Shown piece by piece: positions 1 through 8,600 of a DNA stretch of 64,000 nucleotides. Origin of the DNA: Paracoccaceae bacterium (GTDB lineage Bacteria; Pseudomonadota; Alphaproteobacteria; Rhodobacterales; Rhodobacteraceae); contig JAMWZC010000002.1 of the NCBI GenBank assembly GCA_024304985.1, positions 62,001 through 126,000 on the forward strand. Reading direction: 5' to 3'. A program made the translations under genes and the position numbers. Every line of letters begins with the position of its first letter. The stretch's first letter is position 1. The notes below the pieces were generated by a model. That model saw only the letters and a list, made by a program, of their open reading frames with translations. It was not told the origin of the DNA and searched no databases.

Positions 1-47
1 AGAAACCGCCCGGGTCCAGCTTGACCGGAGACTGATCCGGAAGACCC

Positions 48-1265
48 ATGGCCACCCGTTACATTCCCCTGTGGACCCGTTTTGCCCCTGCGCCGGGCGT
101 CCGGGGTTTCGCCACCCTTCAGGGGTTCGAGGCGATCACGCGCGGTATCCTCATCTCGGTATTTCCGCTGGAAATGTATCGTGCCCTGCAAGACGCGCAG
201 ACGGTCTCGCAGGTCTATTTCATGATCGGGATCACCTCGCTTCTGGCGGGGTTGATGGTCCCTTGGTTGAACCGGTTCCTGCCGCGCCGCTGGATGTATA
301 CGACGGGTGCCTCGCTCTATGTGATCGGCTCCAGCATCTCGATCTTTGGCGGCACCGAGATGATCATGTTCGCTCTTTTGTGCAATACGCTAGCGACAGT
401 CATCACCTTCGTCTGCTTCAACGCCTATGTGCTGGACTATATCGCGCGCGCGGATCTGGGGCGGGCGGAATCGATGCGCATGTTCTATTCCGCGCTGGGC
501 TGGACCGTTGGGCCAGTGCTGGGAGTGACACTGATGGCGATGTGGCGCCCCGCGCCTTTCGTGGTGGCGGGGATTTCGTCGCTTTGCATGCTGTCTGTCT
601 TCTGGTCGATGCGATTGGGCAATGGCAAGCTGATCAGCCGCGCGCGCGCGCCTGCCCCCAATCCGCTGGCTTTTCTGGGCCGCTTCTTCGCGCAACCGCG
701 CCTGATCGCAGGCTGGCTTTTTGCGGTGATACGGTCCTGCGGATGGTGGGTCTATGTCGTCTACCTGCCGATCTTCGCCGTCGAATCCGGTCTGGGCGAG
801 GCGACGGGCGGGATCGTGCTGTCGATCACCAACGGCACCCTGTTCCTGACTCCGCTCATGCTGCGTTTCGTGCAGGCCAGTTCGATCCGCACCGCGGTGC
901 GCTTCGGGTTTTTCGCTTCGGGCGCGCTGTTCTTTGCGGCGGGCATCGGACAATGGCTGCCGTGGGGGGCCGTCGGGGCCCTGATGGCCGCATCCTTCTG
1001 CCTGATCCTGTTGGATGTTTGCGGCGGGCTGCCGTTTCTGATGGCTGTCAAACCCTCGGAGCGGACCGAGATGTCCGCCGTCTATTCCAGTTTCCGTGAC
1101 GTGTCAGGTATCCTGACGCCCGGTGTGGCCTGGCTCGTATTGCTGGTGGCGCCTTTGCCGGGTGTGTTCATGGTCTGCGGAGCAGGGCTCTGGTTGGCAT
1201 GGGGAATTGCAGGAAGCCTGCACCCGCGTCTTGGACGCGGCCGCATCCGTCTTCCGGCTGTATAG
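48..1265 (+). CDS. MFS transporter
   Basis: This is a 405-residue hydrophobic protein with about twelve predicted membrane segments, the usual size and layout of a major facilitator superfamily permease. A short Arg-rich loop (RFLPRRW, near residues 77-83) follows the second or third helix, as in the MFS loop 2-3. The substrate cannot be read from sequence. The ATG at 48 is preceded by a weak purine stretch (GGAAGA). The gene stands alone on the plus strand and converges on map, with a 68-bp gap that carries a dispersed repeat. Family assignment is fairly sure; drug efflux or sugar export are both possible. Confidence 0.75.
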   Translation: MATRYIPLWTRFAPAPGVRGFATLQGFEAITRGILISVFPLEMYRALQDAQTVSQVYFMIGITSLLAGLMVPWLNRFLPRRWMYTTGASLYVIGSSISIFGGTEMIMFALLCNTLATVITFVCFNAYVLDYIARADLGRAESMRMFYSALGWTVGPVLGVTLMAMWRPAPFVVAGISSLCMLSVFWSMRLGNGKLISRARAPAPNPLAFLGRFFAQPRLIAGWLFAVIRSCGWWVYVVYLPIFAVESGLGEATGGIVLSITNGTLFLTPLMLRFVQASSIRTAVRFGFFASGALFFAAGIGQWLPWGAVGALMAASFCLILLDVCGGLPFLMAVKPSERTEMSAVYSSFRDVSGILTPGVAWLVLLVAPLPGVFMVCGAGLWLAWGIAGSLHPRLGRGRIRLPAV

Positions 1266-1277
1266 ACTGCGTTGCGC

Positions 1278-1315
1278 TTCTTCTTGCCTCAAATATCCCC
1301 GCGCGGAGCGCATCC
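1278..1315. repeat. Dispersed intergenic repeat, copy 1
   Basis: This 38-bp element starts TTCTTCTTGCC, continues AAATATCCCC, and ends GCGCGGAGCG then CATCC. It lies between the convergent MFS and map genes. Near-identical copies lie at 9478 and 16242. A small GCGC-GGA-GCGC inverted repeat sits at its centre. Confidence 0.7.
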
Positions 1316-1333
1316 TTCGGGTGCAAAAACGCT

Positions 1334-2146
1334 TCAGCCGTATGTCGGGTGGAACCGTCCCGCAGGAGAGAGCGTGAAGATCTCGCAGCCCGTAGCCGTC
1401 ACACCGACAGAGTGTTCGAACTGTGCGCTCAGGGATTTGTCACGGGTCACGGCTGTCCAGTCATCGGCCAGAACCTTGGTCTCGGGGCGCCCGATATTCA
1501 CCATGGGTTCGATGGTGAAGAACATGCCTTCCTCCAGCACCGGTCCCGTTCCAGGGCGGCCATAGTGCAGCACGTTGGGGGGTGCGTGAAAGACGCGGCC
1601 CAGACCATGACCACAGAAATCGCGCACGACGCTCATGCGGTGCGCCTCGACAAAGCTTTGAATCGCATGCCCGATATCGCCGAAAGTATTGCCGGGTTTG
1701 ACCGCTTCGATCCCCAGCATCAGGGCGTCATGGGTGACCTCGATCAGACGCTCGGCTTTTCTCGGCAAGGTGCCGGCCGCATACATCCGACTGGTATCGC
1801 CGAACCACCCATCGACGATCACTGTCACGTCGATATTGAGGATGTCGCCGTCCTTGAGCTTTTTGTCACCCGGAATCCCATGGCAGACCACATGGTTCAG
1901 GCTGATACAGCTGGCGTGCTGATAGCCTTTGTAGCCGATTGTCGCCGATTTCGCACCCGCTTCGGCGACCTTTGCTTCGATGATCCGGTCAAGTTCCCCT
2001 GTTGTGACGCCCGGCTGCACATGTGCGGCGATCTCGTCCAGAATCCGTGCCGCGACCTGCCCAGCCCGGTGCATCCCGGCGAAGTCGCCGGCCTCATGAA
2101 TGCGGATGCCATCCCGCGTAAGGCGGCCGCGATGTTGATCGTTCAA
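1334..2146 (-). CDS. map: Type I methionine aminopeptidase
   Basis: It removes the initiator methionine from nascent proteins in the cytosol using a dinuclear metal centre. The 270-residue length is typical of type I enzymes. All five metal ligands can be seen: Asp106 in NIDVTV, Asp117 in GDTSR, His180 in CGHGLG, Glu213 in TIEP and Glu244 in QFEHS. The substrate-binding His89 lies in HVVCHGIP. It is transcribed alone or with sfsA, whose start lies upstream on the same strand; the gap between sfsA stop and map start is 47 bp. Confidence 0.96.
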   Translation of the reverse strand: MNDQHRGRLTRDGIRIHEAGDFAGMHRAGQVAARILDEIAAHVQPGVTTGELDRIIEAKVAEAGAKSATIGYKGYQHASCISLNHVVCHGIPGDKKLKDGDILNIDVTVIVDGWFGDTSRMYAAGTLPRKAERLIEVTHDALMLGIEAVKPGNTFGDIGHAIQSFVEAHRMSVVRDFCGHGLGRVFHAPPNVLHYGRPGTGPVLEEGMFFTIEPMVNIGRPETKVLADDWTAVTRDKSLSAQFEHSVGVTATGCEIFTLSPAGRFHPTYG

Positions 2147-2193
2147 ACCGGGACTCCGTCCTGCAAATCCGTTTTGCCTTTATTTAGGCCGAT

Positions 2194-2931
2194 TTAGCAC
2201 AACTTGCCAGTGCCCCCGCACAAGGCTGTCATCGGATGTGACAATTGGATGCCTTCGGGGCCAAGGTGGCAGGCATAGCAGATCACCTCGACACCTGCGT
2301 CTGATGCGGTCCGGGCCGCTGCTGCGTAAGCTGGATCAAGATCCGCAGCCAATGCAAAGCGGGTGCAATCGCTGCGTTGCACAAGGTAAAAGAGAACGGC
2401 GCGGTGTCCCTGCCGCACAACCTCGGCCAATTCTGCAAGATGCCTTGCTCCACGGGCAGTCACGCTGTCGGGAAACTCGGCCAGTCCCGGTGCGCGTGAC
2501 AGGGTGACGCTTTTGACCTCGACATAAGCGTCGGGCAATCCGGGGCCACGCAGCAGGAAATCCACGCGACTGGCGCTGCCGTAGCGCTGTTCCGGCAGCA
2601 CGCGGTCATAAGTGGCCAGTTCGGGCACGGCCCTCGCCTCAAGGGCTGCGCGCAGCATCCGGTTGGGCCAACCCGTGTCGATGCCCGTGAAATGCCCGTC
2701 CGCATGTTCGACCAGACGCCAGCCATAGCGCAGCTTTTTCTTGGGGTCTTCATTGCGTTCAAGCCAGATCCGTGTACCGGGCTCTGCCAGCCCCAGCATC
2801 GAGCCGGGATTGGGACAATGCGCGACCACCTCGACCCCGGCATCGGGTCCGGTCTCGGGGATCACATCCGCCAGAAACCGCTTGTAGCGGCGGATCAGGC
2901 GAGCGGGCAGCAGAGGGCTTGGAAAGCGCAT
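2194..2931 (-). CDS. sfsA: SfsA-family DNA/RNA nuclease-like protein
   Basis: This is a 245-residue member of the sugar fermentation stimulation family, which has an N-terminal OB-like nucleic-acid-binding part and a C-terminal PD-(D/E)XK nuclease-like fold. The frame is open further upstream, but the family begins MRFPSPLLPARLIRRYKRF, so I chose the ATG at 2931. The DFLLRGPGLPDAYVEVKSV segment (about residues 115-134) carries the acidic and Lys residues expected of the nuclease core. It diverges from the CinA-like gene with 46 bp between starts, a shared promoter region. Confidence 0.93.
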   Translation of the reverse strand: MRFPSPLLPARLIRRYKRFLADVIPETGPDAGVEVVAHCPNPGSMLGLAEPGTRIWLERNEDPKKKLRYGWRLVEHADGHFTGIDTGWPNRMLRAALEARAVPELATYDRVLPEQRYGSASRVDFLLRGPGLPDAYVEVKSVTLSRAPGLAEFPDSVTARGARHLAELAEVVRQGHRAVLFYLVQRSDCTRFALAADLDPAYAAAARTASDAGVEVICYACHLGPEGIQLSHPMTALCGGTGKLC

Positions 2932-2977
2932 GGTCTTGGGCCTATACCGTGGCATCACAGCAATCAAGGACAGCGCC

Positions 2978-3700
2978 ATGACCAATCCCACCGCCGCCAT
3001 GATCGTGATCGGGGACGAGATCCTGTCGGGTCGCACCCGCGACAGCAACATGCATTACTTGGCCGGCGAGTTGACCAAGGTCGGCATTGATCTGCGCGAG
3101 GTGCGCGTGGTCAGCGATGATGCCCCGGCCATCATCGCCGCCGCCAAGGCGCTAACAGCAGCCTATACCCATGTCTTCACCTCGGGCGGGATCGGGCCGA
3201 CCCATGACGACATCACCGCCGATTGCATCGCCGCCGCCTTTGGCCGGTCGATCGATGTGCGCGATGACGCGCGTGCCTTGCTGGCCGCGCATTATGCCCG
3301 CACCGGAGGGGAGTTGAACGCCGCCCGTCTGCGCATGGCGCGTATTCCCGAAGGTGCCGCGCTGATCGAGAACCCCGTCTCGACCGCACCGGGTTTTACG
3401 TTGGAGAATGTGCATGTCATGGCCGGTGTGCCGACCGTGTTTCAGGCCATGGTCGCCTCGGTCTTGCCGACGCTGACAGGGGGCAAGCCGCTTTTGTCGC
3501 AGACCCTGCGCATCCAGCGGGGCGAGGGCGACATTGCTGGGCCTCTGGGCGATCTGGCCGCGCGTTACCCTGATCTGTCCATCGGGTCCTATCCTTATCA
3601 GATCAACGGTGCATTTGGTGCGAATATCGTGATCCGGGGGCAGGACGGTGCCCGCGTTGACGCCGCAATGGCCGAACTGTCGGCGATTTTCCCGGCATGA
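2978..3700 (+). CDS. CinA-type molybdopterin-binding domain protein
   Basis: The 240-residue protein consists only of the MoaB/MogA-like MoCF_biosynth domain: IGDEILSGRT at residues 9-18 and SGGIGPTHDD near residue 70. It lacks the C-terminal NMN deamidase (PncC) domain of full-length CinA. The ATG at 2978 fits the family start better than the in-frame upstream codons. It overlaps the following GNAT gene by 4 nt (ATGA), so the two are likely translationally coupled. The family is often annotated competence/damage-inducible protein A; the biochemical role of this short form is not settled. Confidence 0.88.
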   Translation: MTNPTAAMIVIGDEILSGRTRDSNMHYLAGELTKVGIDLREVRVVSDDAPAIIAAAKALTAAYTHVFTSGGIGPTHDDITADCIAAAFGRSIDVRDDARALLAAHYARTGGELNAARLRMARIPEGAALIENPVSTAPGFTLENVHVMAGVPTVFQAMVASVLPTLTGGKPLLSQTLRIQRGEGDIAGPLGDLAARYPDLSIGSYPYQINGAFGANIVIRGQDGARVDAAMAELSAIFPA

Positions 3701-4428
3701 TGCCAGACGCCACGCGCCTTTACGATGTGATCGACGGCACTTGGCCCACCGCCGAAGCGCGGCAACAGGGACCTTTCCTGCTGCGCCGGGGTGATGGCGG
3801 TGGCCAGCGGGTATCTGCGGCCACAGCGATGGGCCCGGTCGCAGCAGCGGATATCGACGCGGCCGAAATCGCCATACAGGCGATGAATCAACCCCGGCTT
3901 TTCCAGATCCGCGAAGGGGATGCGGCATTGGACAGGATGCTGGCCGAACGCGGTTACGCGGTTGTCGATCCGGTCAACCTTTATGTGGCGCCTGTGCAAG
4001 GCGTGGCCACGCGCCGCCCGCCGCCCGTCACTGCCTTCTGCGTATGGGAACCGCTGGCGATCCAGATCGACATCTGGGCCAAAGGCGGGATCGGTCCGGG
4101 GCGGCTGGCGGTGATGCAGCGGGCGAAGGGGCCAAAGACTTCGATCCTCGGACGGTTGAACGATCATCCGGGCGGCACCGCTTTCGTGGCGATCCATGAC
4201 GGTATCGCGATGGTGCATGCGCTTGAGGTTCTGCCGCATCAGCGCAAGCAAGGAATGGCTGGCTGGTTCATGCGGATGGCGGCGTTCTGGGCACAGGACA
4301 ACGGGGCCAGTCATCTGGCCGTGGTCTGCACACAGGCGAATATCGGCGCAAACACCCTCTATGCTTCCCTCGGGATGGCGCTTGTGGGACAGTATCATTA
4401 TCGCAAGCATCCAGACGACATGGAATGA
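3697..4428 (+). CDS. GNAT-family N-acetyltransferase
   Basis: A 243-residue protein whose C-terminal half carries the acetyl-CoA binding pattern of GNAT enzymes: a strand ending in MVHALEVLPHQRKQGMAGWF (about residues 168-187), with the RKQGMAG turn as the Q/RxxGxG/A motif. The N-terminal half (to residue about 110) is not recognisable and may be a degenerate second GNAT fold. It overlaps the CinA-like gene by 4 nt upstream and is followed 7 nt later by an AhpD-like gene, making a three-gene unit. The acceptor substrate is unknown. Confidence 0.8.
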   Translation: MMPDATRLYDVIDGTWPTAEARQQGPFLLRRGDGGGQRVSAATAMGPVAAADIDAAEIAIQAMNQPRLFQIREGDAALDRMLAERGYAVVDPVNLYVAPVQGVATRRPPPVTAFCVWEPLAIQIDIWAKGGIGPGRLAVMQRAKGPKTSILGRLNDHPGGTAFVAIHDGIAMVHALEVLPHQRKQGMAGWFMRMAAFWAQDNGASHLAVVCTQANIGANTLYASLGMALVGQYHYRKHPDDME

Positions 4429-4435
4429 ACACCTG

Positions 4436-5008
4436 ATGAGCAACGCCGACCAGCCCACCGCCCTGAACCTACCGCCCGTCGATCCTCTGCCAGCGGCAAC
4501 GCAGAAATATTTCGACATTTGTCAGGACAAGCTGGGGATGGTGCCCAATGTGCTGCGGGCCCATGCCTTTGACATCGACAAGCTGAACACGTTCTCGGCG
4601 CTGTATAACGATCTGATGCTGGCCGACAGCGGCCTGAGCAAGCTGGAGCGCGAGATGATCGCGGTTACTGTGTCCTCGATCAACCGCTGCTTCTATTGCC
4701 TGACAGCGCATGGTGCCGCCGTGCGGCAGTTGTCGGGTGACCCGAAACTTGGCGAGATGCTGCTAATGAACTACCGCGTCGCGCCTCTGGATGCGCGGCA
4801 GCGCGCGATGCTGGATTTCGCCGCGCTTGTGACCACCGCATCCGCCACGGTCGAGGAACATCACCGTCAGGCGCTGCGCGATGTGGGTTTCAGTGACCGC
4901 GACATCTGGGACATCGCGAATGTGGCGGCATTCTACAATATGACGAACCGGGTCGCTTCGGCCACCGATATGCGTCCGAATGACGAGTATCACGCGCAGG
5001 CCCGGTGA
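4436..5008 (+). CDS. Peroxidase-related enzyme, AhpD-like / carboxymuconolactone decarboxylase fold
   Basis: The 190-residue protein has the AhpD-type redox motif Cys85-Phe-Tyr-Cys88 followed by His92, in the context NRCFYCLTAHGA. This is the disulfide-based peroxidase signature. The length and the surrounding helices fit the uncharacterised peroxidase-related subfamily rather than true AhpD. An open frame extends upstream into the GNAT gene, but the ATG at 4436, 7 nt after the GNAT stop, gives the family-typical N terminus (MSNADQPT). It is probably cotranscribed with the two genes upstream. Its physiological reductant is unknown. Confidence 0.9.
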   Translation: MSNADQPTALNLPPVDPLPAATQKYFDICQDKLGMVPNVLRAHAFDIDKLNTFSALYNDLMLADSGLSKLEREMIAVTVSSINRCFYCLTAHGAAVRQLSGDPKLGEMLLMNYRVAPLDARQRAMLDFAALVTTASATVEEHHRQALRDVGFSDRDIWDIANVAAFYNMTNRVASATDMRPNDEYHAQAR

Positions 5009-5017
5009 CTCATCGGG

Positions 5018-6040
5018 ATGTGGATCAACACCCCCTTGAACGTGATTGCCCGCTGCTTTGGTCTGGTATTGGTGCTGGGCGCTGCGGATCAGGCTCGCGC
5101 GCTTGACCTCACCTTGCCGTTCAGCGCCCAGATGACAACGCGGGTGGTTACTGCGCCGGACAGTCACGCTCTGGCCACCGGTCCCTTTGCCGAGGGGCGT
5201 CTGCGTGTTCTGGATCTGGAAGGGCAGGTCGAGAGGCAGGTGTTCCGGTTTCCCGGGCAAACCCTGACAACCTTGCAACTTCTCACGCCACTGCGCGAAC
5301 AGCTGGCCGCGGTGGGATACGAGCTTTTGTTCGAGTGTGACGCCAGCGCCTGCGGTGGTTTTGATTTCCGCTTCGCGACCGAAGTTCTGCCCGCGCCCGA
5401 CATGTATGTCGACCTGACGGATTTCCGATTCTTTTCGGCCCGGCGCGGGCCACAGGATCACGTCGGCGTCCTGGTCAGCGCTTCGGCCAATGCGGGTTTC
5501 GTGCAGATGATTCGTGTGACCTCGGACCCTGATGCCGAAAGCCTGCGCGTGAATACGCCAGGCGACAGTGCGACAACGGACGAACCAGAGCCAGTCGTTG
5601 CACCACCGAACCCGGTCACTCCGTCGGTCGGCCCGCCCGCCTCCGAGGCCGCAGGTGAACCGCTTCCTTTGAGCGACAGCCTGAAACTGCATGGCCATGT
5701 CATCCTCTCGGACCTCAGCTTCCAGACCGGATCATCGGAACTGTCTGACGGCCGCTTTCAGACGCTTGAGGCGCTGTCGGCCTTCTTGCTGGCTGATCCG
5801 TCACTCCGCGTTGCTTTGGTGGGCCATACCGATGCCGTAGGCGGTCTGCCCGTCAACATCACCTTGTCCCGTCAGCGCGCCGCATCGGTCAGGGAGCGGT
5901 TGATCTCGGAATACGGGGTGCCTGGTGGCCAGCTTGACGCTGAAGGGATGGGCTATCTCTCGCCAATCGCGCCCAACACGACACCTGAAGGCCGCGAAGC
6001 AAACCGCCGTGTCGAGGCGATTCTGCTGAATACCGATTAG
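5018..6040 (+). CDS. OmpA-family outer membrane/periplasmic protein
   Basis: A 340-residue exported protein with a signal peptide (hydrophobic segment ending AADQARA, residues about 22-28). A family-unknown N-terminal domain follows to about residue 180, then a Pro-rich linker (residues 185-215), then a C-terminal OmpA peptidoglycan-binding domain (about 228-338). The latter shows the GHTDAVG motif with the diaminopimelate-contacting Asp and the closing NRRVEAILL. There is no beta-barrel, so it is probably a periplasmic or lipid-independent peptidoglycan-associated protein. The start follows the AhpD-like stop by 9 nt but has no clear ribosome site. Confidence 0.87.
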   Translation: MWINTPLNVIARCFGLVLVLGAADQARALDLTLPFSAQMTTRVVTAPDSHALATGPFAEGRLRVLDLEGQVERQVFRFPGQTLTTLQLLTPLREQLAAVGYELLFECDASACGGFDFRFATEVLPAPDMYVDLTDFRFFSARRGPQDHVGVLVSASANAGFVQMIRVTSDPDAESLRVNTPGDSATTDEPEPVVAPPNPVTPSVGPPASEAAGEPLPLSDSLKLHGHVILSDLSFQTGSSELSDGRFQTLEALSAFLLADPSLRVALVGHTDAVGGLPVNITLSRQRAASVRERLISEYGVPGGQLDAEGMGYLSPIAPNTTPEGREANRRVEAILLNTD

Positions 6041-6041
6041 A

Positions 6042-7310
6042 TCACGTCCGGATCAGGATCGCGCGCAGGTCGTTGACATTGGTTCCCGTCGGGCCTGTCA
6101 CGAAAAGCTGACCCACCGCGTCAAAGGCGCTCCATGCGTCATGCCCCGCCAGCAGCGCCGCAGGATCCAGCCCTGCCGCGCGCATCCGTGTCACGGTCTG
6201 CCCATCTGCAAATGCGCCCGCGTTGTCCTCGGACCCGTCGATACCATCTGTATCAGCGGCAAGTGCGGATATGCCCGCGCAGCCCTCGATCTCCAACGCC
6301 AGCGAGAGCATGAATTCGCTGTTGCGCCCGCCGCGCCCGTGATCGCCCTTGATCGTCACAGTTGTTTCGCCACCTGACAGCATCACCACGGGGGCCGCAA
6401 AAGGTCTGCCGCGCTGCGCCACCTCACGGGCCATGGCCCCATGCATCCGCGCCACTTCGCGCGCCTCGCCCTCGATGGCGTCGGACAGAATCACCGCCTC
6501 CACCCCTGTTGAACGCGCAACATCCGCTGCCGCCTCGAGTGAGCGCGCGGCTGACGCGATGACCTGCACGACATTCCCGGCAAAGCGCGGATCGTCCGAT
6601 TTTGGCGCATCCTCGGGGGCGTCCTGCAGATGGCGCACAATTCTATCTGGCAGGTCTATCGCGTGATCGCGCACCGCCCTAAGCGCCTCGGCCCGGCCGA
6701 CATCATCGGGGACAGTCGGGCCAGATGCGACCTGCGCCGGATCGTCGCCTGGCACATCCGACACGATCAGGCTGACCACCCGGGCGGGATGCGCCGCTGC
6801 GGCCAGCCTGCCACCCTTGATCCGGCTGATCTGCTTGCGGATCGCGTTCATCGCGCCAATCGGCGCGCCAGAAGCCAGCAGCGCCTTGTTCAGCGCCACC
6901 TCATCCTCAAGCGTCAAACCCGCGGCAGGGGCGGCCAGCAAGGCAGAGCCGCCACCGCAAATCAGTGCCACCACCAGATCGTCCGGACCCAGACCCGAAA
7001 CAGCCTTGAACAGTGCGTCAGTTGCGGCCAGACCCGCCTTGTCCGGCACCGGATGGGCGGCTTCAAGCACACGGATCTGCCGGGTCGGGCAGGCATAGCC
7101 GTAGCGCGTGACAACCACGCCCTCCAGTGGCCCGTCCCAGAGATCCTCAAACGCTGCCGCGAGTTGCGCCGCGCCTTTGCCCGCGCCGATCACCACCGTT
7201 CGCCCCTTGGGGCGTTCCGGCAGGGTTGCTGCAAGCGCGCGCCGTGGATCGGCGGCGGCGACCGCCGCCTTGAACAGGGACGCCAGAAAGGCGCGGTCAT
7301 CAGAAGTCAT
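6042..7310 (-). CDS. Glycerate 2-kinase (GckA/TtuD, MOFRL family)
   Basis: This 422-residue enzyme belongs to the DUF4147/MOFRL glycerate kinase family, which phosphorylates D-glycerate to 2-phosphoglycerate; it is often mis-named hydroxypyruvate reductase. Visible features are the N-terminal GAGKGAAQLA nucleotide loop, the GGGSALL motif near residue 120, KGGRLA, and the C-terminal GGRNSEFML plus ADTDGIDG of the MOFRL domain. It lies 21 bp downstream of tauC on the same strand and may be the last gene of the tau transporter transcript. Together with glcDEF in this window it would serve glycolate/glyoxylate carbon use. Confidence 0.9.
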   Translation of the reverse strand: MTSDDRAFLASLFKAAVAAADPRRALAATLPERPKGRTVVIGAGKGAAQLAAAFEDLWDGPLEGVVVTRYGYACPTRQIRVLEAAHPVPDKAGLAATDALFKAVSGLGPDDLVVALICGGGSALLAAPAAGLTLEDEVALNKALLASGAPIGAMNAIRKQISRIKGGRLAAAAHPARVVSLIVSDVPGDDPAQVASGPTVPDDVGRAEALRAVRDHAIDLPDRIVRHLQDAPEDAPKSDDPRFAGNVVQVIASAARSLEAAADVARSTGVEAVILSDAIEGEAREVARMHGAMAREVAQRGRPFAAPVVMLSGGETTVTIKGDHGRGGRNSEFMLSLALEIEGCAGISALAADTDGIDGSEDNAGAFADGQTVTRMRAAGLDPAALLAGHDAWSAFDAVGQLFVTGPTGTNVNDLRAILIRT

Positions 7311-7331
7311 CGGATCGCCTTTGTCAGAAAA

Positions 7332-8600
7332 TCAGACGCGCCCTTTCCAGGGCACAAGCCACTTTTCCGCGATCCGCATCAGGATGTCGATGCCATAGCC
7401 GATGATCCCGATCAGGATGATCCCCATGATCACGACGTCGGTCAGTTGGAACCGGCTGGCGACCATGATCATCATGCCTGCGCCCTTCTCCGCAGCCACA
7501 AGTTCGGCGGCCACGACGGTGCCCCAGCACACGCCCATGGCCACCCGCGCGCCGGTAAAGATCTCGGGCAGGGAATTCGGCACGATCACATGGCGCAGGA
7601 TCTGCCATTTGCTGGCCCCCAGCGAATACGCAGCGTGGACCTTGGAAATCGCGACACCGGAAACCCCCGCCCGCGCTGCAATCGTCATGATCCAGAGGGC
7701 GGCCAGGAAAAGCAGGATGATCTTGCCTGACTCGCCGATCCCCGCCCAGATGATCACCAGCGGGATCAGGGCCAAAGGCGGCACGGGGCGCATGAATTCG
7801 ACGATGGGATCGAACCATCCGCGGAACCAGCCCGAAAGGCCCATTGCATAGCCCAGCGGGATGCCCACCAGCGCGCCCAGCACAAAACCCGCAATAACCC
7901 GATAGAGCGACCAGCCCAGATGTTCCCACAGGGTGAAATTCTGATAGCCGCTGGCCGCAATTTCGGACACGCGCGCCACCACCGCTTCGGGCGGTGGAAG
8001 CCAGATCGGCTCCATCTGCATCCCCTTGGAGGGCGAGAAGTTCAGCGTACCGCGCGCTGTAAGGGTCACACGGCCCGCTGGGGTATCGACGCTGTCACCG
8101 GGCATGACGGGTTGGCCCTCGATGGCCACGACCTTGACCCCATCCGCGCGGGACAGGGCGTCATTATCGTCCCATGTCACCAACACTGACCGCCATGCTC
8201 CCACGGTCACGGCATCGTTCCTGGCAAAGCCTTCGCCAGGTTCGACCTCGGGGGGTGCGGCGGTCTCACCCGGCGGTGCCACACGGGCAAAAACGGTGGC
8301 GTCATCACGTGCGCCGTCCGGGCCTTCGACCGTGTAGGTGAACCGTGTCTCGCCGATGAAAGGGCCGGGGACATGGAAAGGTGCCCATTTGCTGCCGGTA
8401 AAGGCTCCCCAGATCAGAAAGATCGTCAGCACAGAAATGAGGCTGGCCGCACGATCCGGTCGGACCGCGCTTTCGTCGCCGAAGGTCACGGTCTTGAGCG
8501 AGGTGAAGTCATGGCTTTCCCGCAGCCGCCGCAACCCCATCCGGATCACGACGAAACTGCCCACGAAGATCGCCAGATAGATCAGCAGAAGCGGAATCAT
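7332..8600 (-). CDS. tauC: Taurine ABC transporter permease with cadherin-like insert
   Basis: The inner-membrane subunit of a taurine/sulfonate-type importer. The C-terminal half (from about residue 215) is a standard SsuC/TauC-like permease with the EAA loop (GASKWQILRHVIVPNSLPEI). The N terminus is unusual: helix 1 (residues 1-20), a cytoplasmic loop, helix 2 (about 52-68), then about 125 residues predicted outside the membrane before the core permease. Parts of that insert, FTYTVEGPDG and VTLTARGTLNFSPSKG, resemble cadherin-like/VCBS repeats. The ATG at 8600 overlaps the tauB stop by 4 nt. At 422 residues it is far longer than E. coli TauC (about 275). Confidence 0.88.
   Translation of the reverse strand: MIPLLLIYLAIFVGSFVVIRMGLRRLRESHDFTSLKTVTFGDESAVRPDRAASLISVLTIFLIWGAFTGSKWAPFHVPGPFIGETRFTYTVEGPDGARDDATVFARVAPPGETAAPPEVEPGEGFARNDAVTVGAWRSVLVTWDDNDALSRADGVKVVAIEGQPVMPGDSVDTPAGRVTLTARGTLNFSPSKGMQMEPIWLPPPEAVVARVSEIAASGYQNFTLWEHLGWSLYRVIAGFVLGALVGIPLGYAMGLSGWFRGWFDPIVEFMRPVPPLALIPLVIIWAGIGESGKIILLFLAALWIMTIAARAGVSGVAISKVHAAYSLGASKWQILRHVIVPNSLPEIFTGARVAMGVCWGTVVAAELVAAEKGAGMMIMVASRFQLTDVVIMGIILIGIIGYGIDILMRIAEKWLVPWKGRV

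Noticed and set aside
2978-3700. Full-length CinA
   Set aside because: The protein stops after the MoCF_biosynth domain; there is no PncC-type deamidase domain before the overlapping GNAT gene.
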